A stretch of DNA of 64,000 bases from Dichetophora obliterata (lineage: Eukaryota > Arthropoda > Insecta > Diptera > Sciomyzidae), in NCBI GenBank assembly GCA_963920525.1, contig OY986438.1, forward strand, positions 52,835,753-52,899,752, written 5' to 3'. The translations under genes were made by a program, and so were the position numbers. Positions 34,251-45,792 of the stretch are shown one piece after another; position 1 is the first letter of the stretch, and each line of letters starts with the position of its first letter. The notes beneath the pieces were generated by a model. The model saw only the letters and a program-made list of their open reading frames with translations. It was not told the DNA's origin and did not search any database.

Positions 34251-34542
34251 AAGTCCAAATCTTTTTAATAATTCCCTTTAAAGCTGCTTACAGGGGAAAA
34301 ATAAGGTCCATGGCACTTCAAAGCTGCTTTATGGTTAGCTGTGGAACTTGTCGCACTTAAAGCTGTTTTATGGTACATTCTGATACTTGTGGAACTAGTA
34401 GGCAATGCCATCTTAAAGCCCGCTTCAAGAATACCACAAATGATTTTCTTAGCAGTGAAATCAATTTTGCACCTTTTACAATGCGACCGCTGCCGGTAGG
34501 AAGAACTACTACAGACGCCATGGTTGATCACTAAATTGGAAG

Positions 34543-34837
34543 GAGGTCTACCAACGTTTGACTAGCGACGTCAATGGATGACATTGAGAAACATTTGCCA
34601 TTCAGTTTGTATTTCAGATGATCCGAGCACCATCCGTGCTTCGATGAACATTGGTTGGCTGCCAACAAGACCAAGTTGGAGGAAGTTGCCAGCAAGTGCA
34701 ACCTGCAGGTGCGTGGCACTCACGGTGAACAAACACTGAAGCCGAAGGTGGTGTCTACGAAACGTCGCATGGGTCTGACTGAATTCGATGCCGTCAAGGA
34801 GTTGTACCATGGCATTTATAAACTCATTAAGTTGTAG
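34543..34837 (+). pseudogene. Arginine kinase retro-pseudogene, C-terminal part
   Basis: The end of an ATP:guanido phosphotransferase is readable across three frames: EVYQRLTSDVN, then (shift) DIEKHLPFS, then STIRASMNI, (shift) [25 protein letters not shown], (shift) TEAEGGVY, (shift) [14 protein letters not shown] and LIKL-stop. In functional arginine kinases these blocks are contiguous apart from HDDRLGFLTFCPTNLG, which is deleted here. That loses the active-site cysteine loop. There are no introns in the region and only the last quarter of the gene. It is therefore read as a 5'-truncated processed copy, inactive, with at least four indels plus a premature TAG at 34,835. The enzyme makes phosphoarginine, the invertebrate phosphagen. 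Confidence 0.85.
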
Positions 34838-34839
34838 AA

Positions 34840-36093
34840 GAACATGTACATTGCTTCAATCCACACAACGATTGCCTCTCGCACTCCAATCGCCTCCACG
34901 TTAAGTCATATGCACATGTCTGCTGATCATTCGGGTAGCGCGGACATCGTTATAACCGTTCGTTTGTAGTTTAGCTAGGCCTTTTTCACATGGGGCAATT
35001 GAAAAGTAATGCAACTACAACGAAACATCTTTGAAAAAACATTAAAAAAAAAAATTCATAACTAGAAGCTTTGTTAAATAGAAATAAAAACAAAATGATT
35101 TCATGCGAGGACAAACAATGATATTTCTCCACTTCCTGCACTAATTTTATGTATATTAATTGCTCACTCACTTCCGTCGAGCACAAAGCACATCACAAAC
35201 GAAACAAATCACCGATTCAAATTGCAACAATCCGTGTTGTATTGAACTGGCCGCTTTTTGTGAATTTTAATTTTGATGTTATTTGAAAGATTGATACATA
35301 TTCTAAAGTCATTCGGAGCATTTGAATCCGATCAGAAATGAAAAGAATATATCGATTTATCTAAAACGCCTTTAACGCAAAAAAAGTCCAATGCAGCATC
35401 AACAAAGCAAGCAAAATAAAAAAGTAAACAAAAGCTAGGCTACTCTGCTCCGAAATCTACAAATTATATGTATAAGCAGAGGTTTTCTCCATCATTGCTG
35501 TTCTTTTATAAAATCAAGCAACACACTCTAGCAACATAAAAATAAGAAGGAACTGACTTTTTGAAGCATACATGTTCTGCTTACAACACAAATTCCTGCA
35601 AGCGATAACTCGCTCGGTTTGCTACTCGCTGGGTCTCTTGGCTGGTTACTGCAAATTTAGTATTTATAGTCTCTGATTGTGCTTTGTTAATTTAATTTTG
35701 GCATTTTGTTTGAGTGAAGATTTATTGGAACGGAAAGTTGAAAGCCCTCTGGCCATTAAAATTCGACTTAACATTTTTTGTATTAGAATCCATCTGCTAA
35801 ATAAATATAACATATTATTTAAACTCATTTTTAAAGAGACAATACTCACTGACTGCTGACAGCTATTTGTTTTGTTTTCCTATATTCCTCTATTGAAGTG
35901 CTGTTTTCAATTATTTTTCGATAAAAATTAGAGATAAAACGGATTTCTACGTCATTCGCATTGTAATTCAAACTGAATTACCTTCGAATGAAGTATTTTA
36001 TATTGTCAAATATTGTAGGTATGGTGAAATACTTAATTCGGAACATAATTGAGCCTTGAATTATGAATTAGAGCCGAATTAAGTAATTCAAGG
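34840..36093. other. No recognised feature
   Basis: AT-rich; no domain. 35,960-36,090 contains GAATTA/TAATTC alternations that make weak hairpins next to the Transib-like end. Confidence 0.4.
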
Positions 36094-36098
36094 TGTCG

Positions 36099-36137
36099 CA
36101 CAGTGAATCGTTTAGAACATGCTTGCTGGACAAAATT
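36099..36137 (+). other. RSS-like left terminus: heptamer-23-nonamer
   Basis: CACAGTG at 36,099-36,105, a spacer of exactly 23 nt (36,106-36,128), then GACAAAATT (36,129-36,137). The right terminus has the same layout in inverse: AATTTTGTC 37,968-37,976, 23 nt, CACTGTG 38,000-38,006. This parallels the V(D)J recombination signal (CACAGTG, 12 or 23, ACAAAAACC), as known for Transib ends. It is the presumed transposase binding and cleavage site. Confidence 0.75.
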
Positions 36138-38006
36138 ATATTCTTGAATTTTTTCATTGATACATGCATAACGATTATTTTAATGATTAAAAAATTTAGT
36201 TTGAGGCACATCCTTAACTTAGATACCTCCCACACCTAATGTGTGCTTTGTATTGTATTACATCTGTGCCTACCGTGCCCCTGTTTGATATGGTTATTTT
36301 TATATGTAATACTTTTGGTTATCAAAGCGGCAGCTATAAAATTCTTTTAATTTGTATTAAATATGAGTAAGCGTGATTGTTAAGGGAGGTTTTAGGCAGC
36401 TGGGGTTGGAATTAAGACATACTTGAATAGATGTTTTCTAAAAAAGTTTATTATTTATACTAAAAATTTTATTTACGTGTACATTTTACATCATTGGTGT
36501 AAGTAGAAAAAATGTTTTATATTTGTAACATATATTTTTTATTTATAAAGATGGCGCTGAAGTTGGTGTGGTTAAAAAAGGTGAAAATTGGGTCACATCA
36601 TAGCTGGGCTCCTGATCGTCAGCACAAAAAGAAGAAAAATGCATTCGCAACTGAACTCTTCAATGCACATTTTATACCAAAATTGAATGAAAATATGAAA
36701 AATTAAGAAAATTATGAAGTGTTGAAAAAAAAGCCGAAAAATTTACGTTATTTTTGACCATATTGTTGAGTGTAAAAACTAGATAAATTTTACAAAGACG
36801 CTCATTTTGGTAAAAAATGTGAAGAATTACTTTGTAAACAGATTAAAAAAGTAAATTAAAATTGGTCGTTTAGTTTGTTTGCATTAGTGTGGCCTGTTTT
36901 GAAAAAGTATGTTTCAAGAAAAACGCGTTTACAGATACTCCGATTAGTTAAAGGTACTCTGGTGCACCGGGTTTTAAGCACCAAACCACAGAATCTGTAT
37001 TAAAAGCGGGATTGATTTGATATTATTTTACATATTCTTGAACAGTATACATATTCGTGAACAATAATCAATTAAAAAAAAATAAAAATTGTTTGCCAAT
37101 TTACAATATAAAACATTGTTACACGAAGTGTTAAAAAAAAGGAAACCAATTCAGTAAAAATTTATTTTGTTTTTTTATAAAACTTTACAAAATTAAAATT
37201 AAGATCATAAAATAAAAACAAAAACTATTTCAAACTATTTCAAAGTTCCGAAAATTTTTGTATCAAACGTTCCTTCCTTTTCCCACAAGTGCGCCACTTT
37301 ATTAGTATTTTGCTAGAAAAACTTGTGAGTTTTCTTTTTAATGGATCTTAAAGACTCCTTACCAACATCGATGAGAAAGAATGTTGATTCAACGAAATAA
37401 AATAGATTTTCGTTTCTTTTGTTCTTCGAAAATTTGCACCACATTTCATACTATCCTCATTTAGTGATGGAGAATGTGTACTCTAAAAAAACGGAAATAA
37501 AATAGAAGCGAGTGTGTGCGAAACCTCAAATTGGTTTTAAAATAATGAATGAACACATATTCAACATATACTGAAAAATCAGCCCGGTGTCAAGCAGTGT
37601 CAAATAAGTCCCACCTTCTGGAAGTTTACAAATAAAAAGAAATAGCGCAGAAATAGAGTTTCTGACAGTTTTGAAAATTTCTAAAATATGTATCAATTTT
37701 CACACTTGGTTTTAAAAGATTATATATATCATAACTTCCACTTGAAATTCCATTGCAATCATTTAAAAAATATTGTAGAAAAATGCACTTGCGTCTTACT
37801 ACTACTAATTTCAACTGATAGTCAAAATAAAATTATTAAAACTAAATACTTGTCTTACTGGTACTCAATACTTATCTTCATTCCAGTGACAAAAAAATTG
37901 TTAATACCATCTCTTTTAGATCATTACTCAACAACTTGTACAGTTATTTTCTCAAAGTGAGAAAATCAATTTTGTCCAGCTATCATGTTCTACACGATTC
38001 ACTGTG
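36099..38006. mobile_element. Transib-like non-autonomous transposon
   Basis: The ends are inverted repeats of about 40 bp: CACAGTGAATCG-T-TTAGAACATG...GCTGGACAAAATT on the left (36,099-36,137) and its complement on the right (37,968-38,006) with few changes. Both ends are directly flanked by TGTCG (36,094-36,098 and 38,007-38,011), a GC-rich 5-bp target duplication. CACAGTG termini and 5-bp duplications are the defining marks of the Transib superfamily, relatives of RAG1. The 1,908-bp interior is AT-rich and no transposase domain was recognised. A small frame at 36,551-36,706 (MALKLVWLKKVKIGSHHSW) is unexplained. Confidence 0.85.
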
Positions 38007-38011
38007 TGTCG

Positions 38012-40430
38012 TGAGAATATTCTATTAAACGCATTTAATAATGACGCAAGAATTTAACGCGATAGGGTTAAACGAGCCGCAGATTTCGAAACCGAAGTAA
38101 AACCGAAAACAAATATTTTTGTGTAGCTGTATAATTACTTATCGCAACAATGTTTCTGATCCTAATTAGCGAGATTGAGTATCAAAATATCTCAAAATGC
38201 AAATTTTTAAATCAAATCAAAAATCTAACAAAACATAAAAGAACGAAGATTATGAAAGTAGCAGATGAAAAATATGCTAAAACTCATTAAAGCACCCTCG
38301 TCGAAAACGCAAAATGTATCTATCACAATGTAAAATATATCGTCCGACCAGCCAAAAGTCCTTTTTTACGAAAGCTTAGCAATCAACTGAAAACATATAT
38401 TTCAAAACATAAAACTCACAATAAAAACATCCCATAATAACAACAACAAAAGATGCAAAAATATCCCCCACTCCTTAGTTCCTCAGTAAGTTGCAAAACA
38501 CACCAGAAGCTCACCAAAAGGACTGCCACAGCGCACCCTCTGCAACGTACACAGCGACACTTTTGGTAAAATATTAAAATATGCTTGCATTGCAGGCGGG
38601 ACTCAAAGCAGTTAGGCAGACTTCCGCTTGAATTATGGTTATTTATTTTGCATTTATGATCCAAGTTGATGAGTTTTTTTTTGTTCCATCTTGCTTTTGA
38701 CTTTGTTTGAACGTTACGTTGCGGCACCCCAAAGAGCAATACTGTGCAGACCCACCCTCTTTCATTTTGTGTTTGTCTTAAAATATCAGTCGCCTTGCCA
38801 GATACTTGCAAGGACACTAGAAACAACATTTCGTCAACTTCTTGTGATTATTAAACAGGAATCTTCTTAAGAGCATCTAATGGGAAGAGGACGCTTATGT
38901 GACGCTTCAAATGCGACATTAAACTGAAATGGCGCACATTTAACAACATGCCAGCAGCTTACAGAATCGATCGACCTCAGCTGCAACAGGAGCTTGCTGA
39001 CAACGAAAAAGCGGAGGGAGAAAATAGCTGCATGATGCACAATTATCGCTATGCTATGCACAATCAGTCTAATGACCTTATAAAATATGACAGGCGGCAG
39101 AAGTCATAATCCGAAAAATTCCTTATTGCGATTAGCAAGTTTTCGATTATATATTACTTTTAGCTCCATCCCCTTCAAGGCTATAAGCCAGGCAGTATTG
39201 TCCGTGCCGCTCATTAGTTGCAGACGAAAGTGAGTCTTTGAGCTTTCGCCCTCCGCGCCGCATGTCAGTCAAATCATAAGCCTAATGGAATTGTATGCTT
39301 GTGATAGATATTCCGATGAAACTAAAGATAAGTTGGAGAGAGTTTAGTAAATGATTTGCATTGGCCATATGTGCGACCCAAGCTGCCTTAACGTGGCTAG
39401 CAATTAATGTGCACACATAAATCAAAAGAAATTTTTATTCATGCAATTATTAGAGCTGTTAAGGGTGCAAAAAATATCATCAACGTCAATGTTCTTTGAC
39501 CGCTTAGGATTGTTCTAATGGATTGTTGCATTTATCTGAGGGGTTATTTATTTTCACTACATTATCCACAAAATACATCGAAATATCATGTTATTTTCGA
39601 AATTACTTAAGGGTAAAAATATATATGTTGAGTCAGGGTTGACTTTGAGTTTGTATTCATAAGGAGTTTTTTGAAATGACTTATTTTAAATTAAGCTTTA
39701 AAAATAAATAATTTCGTTTCTACACCCCTGCTGTAGGAAATGAACGCAAAATGTTGATAATAATTATGATTCTTAAAAAAATTTCAATAACTCTGGGTGG
39801 ATGAAAATTAATATTGTAAAAATTGTGAGAGTTACTTAATTTGTCGCTCTTCTTCGTGGAAGGAGACACAATTCCAAGCTCTTGTGTAAGCTTCATTTTG
39901 AATAGATACATGAAAAATATTTCTACCTAAACTTTTTGTTCATTAACTGAAACTTCTTAGGCGGCGATCTGATATTGAGGGTAAAATTTTTAGAATCGCG
40001 TCACGAAAAATGTTCATCATCAAAAAGATTTTGATTCTCATCACGTTTTTGTGTACATGAGCAATGATATTTTCTACTTTTTGTGGTTTTTGTATGGGGA
40101 CTAGGGCATCCAATTTTGGGATTCTTCAGGGATCTCGAGACTCATCCACGGCATAAAAAACCTTAGAAAACTAATTTTTGGAAGACGTAATATGAAGTTT
40201 CAAATTAGTTATGCCTTGCTTAACAACAAGAAACTTTGCAGAAGATTTTAAAAAAACTAAAAAAGACAGTTTCGATGAAATGTTTGGATAGTATTTATTG
40301 TTTACTTCTGAAAAACAAAGATCAATACTTTTAAAAAAATTAATTACATGAGATCATTCAGAAGGTTCATAAAACCATTTTAAGTAGGAATTTTGTGATA
40401 TTTTTTACAGATTTTTAAATTTTTTTAGGT
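38012..40430. other. No recognised gene
   Basis: Over 2.4 kb without domains or clear repeats. The minus-strand ORFs at 38,416-38,829 and 38,867-39,061 are Cys/Val/Leu-rich without a recognisable fold or start context. 38,850-39,400 is somewhat less AT-rich than its surroundings. Confidence 0.4.
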
Positions 40431-40431
40431 C

Positions 40432-40840
40432 ACATTTTAGTTTTTCTAAGTAAGTACTTTGTAATATTTTGTACAGTTAGTTCAAGAAAGGTTTATAATT
40501 TTATATTTTTCACGTCATATTTTGTACAGCTAGTTAAAAAATTTTTTTATTTTGTTGTTGTTAAAATCACATTTCAGTATTTCTTAGGAAGTATCATGTA
40601 TTGCAAACATTGTGTAATTTTGCACAGCTAGTTTAAGAAAGGTTTTTATTTAAAAAGTTTTTAAAATCACATTTTGGTTTTTCTTAGGAAGCATCATTAA
40701 TTTGTTTGTTCATGTTCATAAAAATATTAAAAAAAAAAAAATAAAATAGTATAATAATTTTAGTATTTCTAAGTAAGAATTTTGTGATTTTTGTACAGCT
40801 TGTTTAAGAAAGTTTTTTTTATTTTTAAGGTCATATGGCG
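40432..40840 (+). repeat. Tandem array, about 100-125-bp unit, array 1
   Basis: Repeated order of phrases: TCACATTT(T/C)(A/G)G(T)TTTTCT(T)A(G/A)G, AAGTA, TTTTG(T/C)ACAG(C/T)TAGTT, (A)AGAAAGGTTT and T-rich filler; about four units. A second, shorter array with the same unit is at 44,290-44,640. Confidence 0.75.
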
Positions 40841-40843
40841 GCC

Positions 40844-40990
40844 TCGATAGTCCAGTGGTAGTGCGCTTACCTGACACTAAGGTCCTCCGTTATAAACTTT
40901 CTTTCCTTATTTCTAATCAAAGGAACTTTAAAACAGAAAAAGTTGTAGTTGGTGGTGGCAGGAAAAGTTTGTGGAGAGAAACACTTAATT
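40844..40990 (+). mobile_element. SINE-like copy 2 with tRNA-like head
   Basis: GGCGGCCTCGATAGTCCAGT with GGTAGTGCGCTTACCTGACA has a good A box (TAGTCCAGTGG) and looks like the 5' half of a tRNA; no B box is recognisable. It runs into AAAAAGTTGTAGTTGGTGGT and GTTTGTGGAGAGAA, which match the repeat at 9,541. Together with the copy at 44,118 this defines a second tRNA-derived SINE family in the window. Confidence 0.6.
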
Positions 40991-41084
40991 CAGGCGCTTA
41001 CCCAGAAAAAAATTTCGGGTGTGTTCTAATTTTTTTTTAGACTTACTCCTATTTGTTTTATATAATATATAATAATTATATATT

Positions 41085-41240
41085 CCTTTTTTCGGGCTAG
41101 TGCAATTAAAATTTTCTTCCATGGTCACTTCCGCATCCCTCTGAACATTTAGAAGAGCTAACCCATTGAGCCTTTCTTCGCCAGTTGTACTTCTCATGCA
41201 TGTTTTGAGTCACCGAAGCGACGAAGACGAGGGCTTGCTT
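41085..41240 (-). pseudogene. hAT-family dimerisation-domain remnant
   Basis: On the minus strand LKTCMRSTTGEERLNGLALL followed by NVQRDAEVTMEE (41,213-41,125) matches the closing hATC block of ZMYM/hAT-type transposases (LR+.M..ERLN.LALL.+). It ends in a degenerate Cys/Lys-rich tail. Only about 45 residues survive; no termini seen. Confidence 0.6.
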
Positions 41241-41244
41241 AAAG

Positions 41245-42041
41245 CGACTGAAAGAAACCGACAACGTTGCACCAAGTTTCAGGAATCAGTTTATTGATGG
41301 ATATATTACGTATGGATATATAAACGTTACAGGTCGATTTGTCTGATTCAAGCAGTGCCTTCAAATATAGGGTACAAAATATTTGTCAAAATAAATATAG
41401 TCACTGAGGAAATCATCACGTTTTAAAATTCAACACAATGCCTTTAATATCAATGCATGATTTTTCATACAAAATTTAAAAAAATATTTCGAGCAATTTT
41501 TTTAACCACAATATGTTCTTCAAAAAGTTTGCATTAAACAAATTTCGACAAAGTAGGAACAAATTGTTTTTAATATGTCACCCATTTCATATTGAAGTGC
41601 AATATCAGTTGCACTGACCGTCTCCGTTTGTGCTAAGATTAGTTTATTGTTTAGAAAACCAAATCCGGAGTTTGAGGTTTTGAGTTTTTTTCGCGGACCC
41701 ATGCGAATGCCAAAATAGGGTATATTTTGAGAAAACGTAGCTGAGTCAATTTAAATGCGATTTTCGTAAATAGGATTGGAAATTTTATTTAGAAGAAAAT
41801 ATATAAAAATTTTTGAAAAAATTGCAGTTACATGACCCATTATTAATTTCAAATTCAATTTCAAAGTTTAATACCATGCCAGCAACAGGCGCTAAAATTT
41901 TTTCATTTTATTTTTTTTAAGTCCCATTACCTTTCCAAAGATATGAAATGAAAGTGTGTTCTTTAAGAGTTCAAAAGTTATGCCGTAAAAACTTTTTCAA
42001 GGAATTCAACTAGCGTTGATATTTATTGTGAAAAGACTTCA
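41245..42041. other. No recognised feature
   Basis: AT-rich, no ORF with a domain, no repeat structure. Confidence 0.4.
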
Positions 42042-42987
42042 GTAGAGTAGAGGGGGGTAATGTCGTGCACTCAACTTTAAAGTGCTCGTAAAGCCGTACA
42101 TGACAAGCGAATACAACGAGTAAGCATCCGATCGAAAGATAATTTGGTTGGTAACATTTATGTGTAACAATATTCGTGTAGCATAAAATCGTGTAAGTAG
42201 AAATTAAAAAAAAATGTGCACGACATTACCCCCCTAAAAATTTGTGGGGTAATGTCGTGCATTGTATTGTAAATTTATCAGAATGTGTGAAAAACGATAG
42301 GTAGTGGTTCGATTCAAGAAGATATAGCATTATTGTTTATTTATTTATTATTGTTAATTATAAGGCAATATACACAAGTCCGAAATATGATCAAAAAATA
42401 CAATTTTTTGAAAAGAAAAGTGAAAATAGGCAATTTGCTATATGAAACACGGAAAAAAAAAACAATATTTTTTCAAAAAGTGCTTGACATTGAGAAAAAA
42501 TGTTGGAAAATTTTATTTTGATTGTAGCGTTTTGTTATGGCTTCACGACTCCCTTGGTACACTAAGGCGACCGCGTTTCCTTCCCTTTTCTTTTCTGTAT
42601 AGTGCACGACATTGCCCCACATCAAATGCACGACATTGCCCCAAAGGTCGTTTTCAAGGTTGACTTCGACAAATCGGTAAAGAACAAAAATTTTTTCGAT
42701 CACAATACATCTTTTTTTTTCGGCGGAAAATTTGCTTTAAGAAAACACTTACCTGGTATATTTTCCTGCGAGACAAATAATTTTTCTGATCCGATAAAAA
42801 AACACTTTCGCCGTCCCGAGAACGTGCGATTTTTAAAAAACGTCGCACATATTGCCCTTACACATGGATATTGCTAGTATTGTATGCATGAGCTCTGTAG
42901 ATCAGTTTACCTTACCAATGGCTGGTATATCATTCAATTTTTTATACTAAAAAAGCCAGTGCACGACATTACCCCCTTCTACTCTAC
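42042..42987. mobile_element. TIR element built on iterated TGCACGACATT(A/G)CCCC motif
   Basis: Inverted termini: GTAGAGTAGAGGGGGGTAAT then GTCGTGCACT on the left (42,042-42,071) and the complement on the right (42,958-42,987) with one mismatch. The GTGCACGACATT(A/G)CCCC core recurs inside as an inverted pair at 42,216-42,261 and a direct pair at 42,602-42,642, six copies in all. The interior is AT-rich and non-coding; small frames on both strands around 42,440-42,880 have no recognisable domain. No target duplication is evident in the immediate flanks. Superfamily unknown. Confidence 0.8.
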
Positions 42988-42989
42988 CT

Positions 42990-44115
42990 AGATCCTTGAA
43001 AATTTGTTAACGTAAATAATATAAAAAAAAATTTTCAAAGTAAAATTTTTGTACTCGTATTTTTTTGTATCCGATAAACTGGGACCGGCTGAAAAAATTT
43101 ATTTTGGATTTATTTTTATTTATATACACTGAAAATAAAAACATACTTTAAAATTAAACAAAAAATTTTAAAATAGAAATATAGCGCTGTTGCGTTTCTA
43201 CAAAACAAAATTTGAAACAAGCGTATTAAATTTTCAAGTATTAATTCATTTATTTTTTTATAATTCTCTCTTATTATTTCTTTGCAATAACAAAAAATAT
43301 GCCGCAATCTGAGATTGAATTGAAAAATTATGTGCAGTAGAATATGTGCTGAGAAAAACCCCGATTTTACATTTGATTGGGTGAAAATATTTTTTAAATT
43401 GGTTTAACAAGTAATGAACATTAGAAGAGCAAAAAACTAATTTATTATTTCAACATTTAAAATATTTCAATATTTTAAGCAGCAATAAAACGCAAATTTA
43501 CTCGAATGGAGTTAAAATATGGTGTTCGAGGGATTCCAGGGGACGAATATGACGTCGATAACTCAAAAAAACTAAAGAATGTCATCGAAAAAATGGCGGT
43601 TTTATATTATTGTTTTTAATTTAAGAACAATAATTGAAAATTATTTATTTTAATATTTGTTTTAAATACTTAAGATTTTGTTTTAAAGTTTTTTTTTAAA
43701 CAAATGATTTTAAACTGTAAATGTTTACTATAAAAGTATATTTTAAAGCATTTTTTTGAAAAAAAAATTTGTTTTAAATTGAATTGTGCAAACATTTGAG
43801 TTTAACTTAAATGAAATTGTCTCTAGCTTTATTTCAAAAACGAATTCATTTAATATAAACACAGTTTCATAAAATTTTAAAACATACTCCCTCAGTGTAC
43901 TTAAAATTTTTTTTTAAGTCTATATATAATAGTCTTTTCACAATAAATGTTTTAAATTGAGACTTTTTATTTTTTTTTCCAATGTGCAATGTTATCTAAA
44001 GATCTTTGTCGTGACCATAAACAGTCAATGGCTGACATGTTGTGCTGAGTGTTTCTCTCGAAGCTCGTTAAAATTCGTTCATTTGGGGGGGGGGGTTTAC
44101 CTGTCTTAGTAACTT
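42990..44115. other. AT-rich stretch with a G10 run
   Basis: No gene. Long A and T runs, and an isolated homopolymer of ten G at about 44,086-44,095. Confidence 0.4.
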
Positions 44116-44117
44116 TA

Positions 44118-44290
44118 TTCGACTGAGGTCAAGGCATAACACTTGCTAAGGACATTATATTACATGTTTCTACAGATTCTGCCACATTAAAAATATCCTA
44201 CACAAAAGTTTCACTTGATTACTTCCATTCCGTGGAATCACAACGGACCAATAATATGGTCTAAGGACCTGCCGCCACTTTAACCTACCC
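44118..44290 (+). repeat. Dispersed SINE-like repeat body, copy 3
   Basis: CGACTGAGGTCAAGGCATAA, CACATTAAAAATATCCTACA, GTTTCACTTGATT and CGGACCAATAATATGGT parallel 9,595-9,745. It ends in AACCTACCCTAACCTAAGG. Confidence 0.65.
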
Positions 44291-44640
44291 TAACCTAAGG
44301 TCACATTTTGGTATTTGTAAGGTAGTATCACTTCATATTTTGTACAGCTAGTTAAAACAGATATTTATTTTTATATTATTAAAATCACATTTCAGTGTGT
44401 TTAACACATTGGGCCTTACCGATAGACGATTTAATGCCTACTCTAAATGTAGTGTGAGCTTTTCTGATATTATTTATATAGAATTTGTTGTCAAAAAGCT
44501 TATACTAAATTTAGAGACGACATTAAAATGACTTAATGATTGTAAGGCCCATTGTGTTATTTTGTACAGATAGTTTTAGAAAGGTTTTTATTTTAAAATT
44601 CTTAAAACACATAAATTATTTTTTAGGTAGTATCATTGAA
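44290..44640 (+). repeat. Tandem array 2 (same unit as 40.4 kb)
   Basis: GGTCACATTTTGGTATTTGT, GGTAGTATCA, ATTTTGTACAGCTAGTTAAA and AAATCACATTTCAGTGTG match the units at 40,432-40,840. The array is interrupted by a 156-bp MITE and resumes with TTTTGTACAGATAGTTTTAG. Confidence 0.7.
44403..44558. mobile_element. 156-bp MITE inside the tandem array
   Basis: AACACATTGGGCCTTAC at the left is inverted at the right (GTAAGGCCCATTGTGTT), and the homology extends imperfectly inward (ATTTAATG.C, CTCTAAAT). Left flank TTAA overlaps the end; right flank is TTAT, possibly a mutated TTAA duplication. The host array reads continuously across it once the insertion is ignored. Confidence 0.7.
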
Positions 44641-44974
44641 TTTTTGATCAAATATTTTGGAATTTTTTTCAATCCTGAGATCCCGAAAATCCCGGGATTT
44701 TATGCCTTCCAATCCCGGGACTATCTGGACTAAGAAAAGTTCGGGATCCCGGAATTGGATACCCTAATGGAGACCCCAAAGGAGTGGTTTTTAATTTTTT
44801 TTTAATGTTAGCTAATTTTCAGTGAAATTCAACTTAAAAATTGTATTAATCTGTTAAATCCAAAAACATTAAAAACATAGTTTCTGTATGAATATTTTTC
44901 AGGTATTCATTCAGTAATGAAGTTCAAAAAGATATGCGAAGTATTTTTTTAAAGATATGCGTAGGATTAGGTTA

Positions 44975-45490
44975 AATTTGTCACTCCTTTTATAACGTCG
45001 ATGAGAAGGCGTGGCAGGTATAGAAAAAATAGAAATTCTTGATCAGCATCATCTCCTGAGTCGAATTAGCCATTTTCGTTTGTCCGCAGTCTGTCTGTGA
45101 TCACGATTACAGTCGTAATTTTAGAGCTGTCATAATGAAATTAAATATTTAAGCTTTGTTTTCAAAAACAGAGCTCAAGTGCGAAAATCGGATGAAAACC
45201 ACACCTACTTCCCATACAACAAGACTTTACCAAAACGTAAAGCTTTAAACCGTAAAATTCAACTTAAGTACGAAATTAGTAAAAATTTAATGATAACCAA
45301 GTCCATCTCCCAAACAAAGTGACTTTATGAAATCAGAAAAACCTCCCTAAATTCCACAAAATCCAGTTTAATGGCTTCAAGTTTTGTAAATAAGTTCGAA
45401 TTTTTACTAAGCATTCCTAGGAAATTGATAAGAAAAACTGATGATTCCGCCCACCTTCCAAGCAAACTGACGTCTTTATAATAGTAAAAA
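44975..45490 (-). repeat. Dispersed repeat copy 2 (mate of 33.0-33.6 kb)
   Basis: On the minus strand: three sub-units around GTCA(G/C)TTTG(C/T)TTGG(A/G)A, GTAGGTGTGGTTTTCATCCG, ACAGACAGACTGCGGACAAA, GATGATGCTGATCAAGAATT, CTGCCACGCCTTCTCATCGA and GTTATAAAAGGAGTGACAAA, in the order of copy 1. A separate plus-strand scrap with ACAGACAGACGGACAGACAT lies at 45,629-45,655. Confidence 0.7.
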
Positions 45491-45792
45491 CTTCATTAGT
45501 TCCAAGAAAATAAATGTTTAAACTTGATATTGTGCACATAAGCCTTAAAAAATACAAAGGACTCTGAGTTTTAAATGTGAAGTATTTTGATAAAAACCGC
45601 GCCTTATAGAAATGCCGGTTTTGACAGACAGTCCTACAGACAGACGGACAGACATACATGGAGCATACATTAAATTATTGCAGAAATCTGGAAAAAGAGC
45701 AATGCAAATAAAAATAATCGAACTATCATAACTTTTTTTAATATATGCTTAGTTGTCGCGTCCGTAGCAAAAAAAAACATAATTTATGTTAA

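Noticed and set aside
36396..36420. GGGGTTGGAATTA, resembling the mariner TIR
   Set aside because: Only 13 bases match, no TA-flanked partner end was found, and no mariner coding sequence lies nearby.
38416..38829. 137-codon minus-strand ORF
   Set aside because: No recognisable domain, implausible Cys/Val/Leu composition, no supporting splice or start context.
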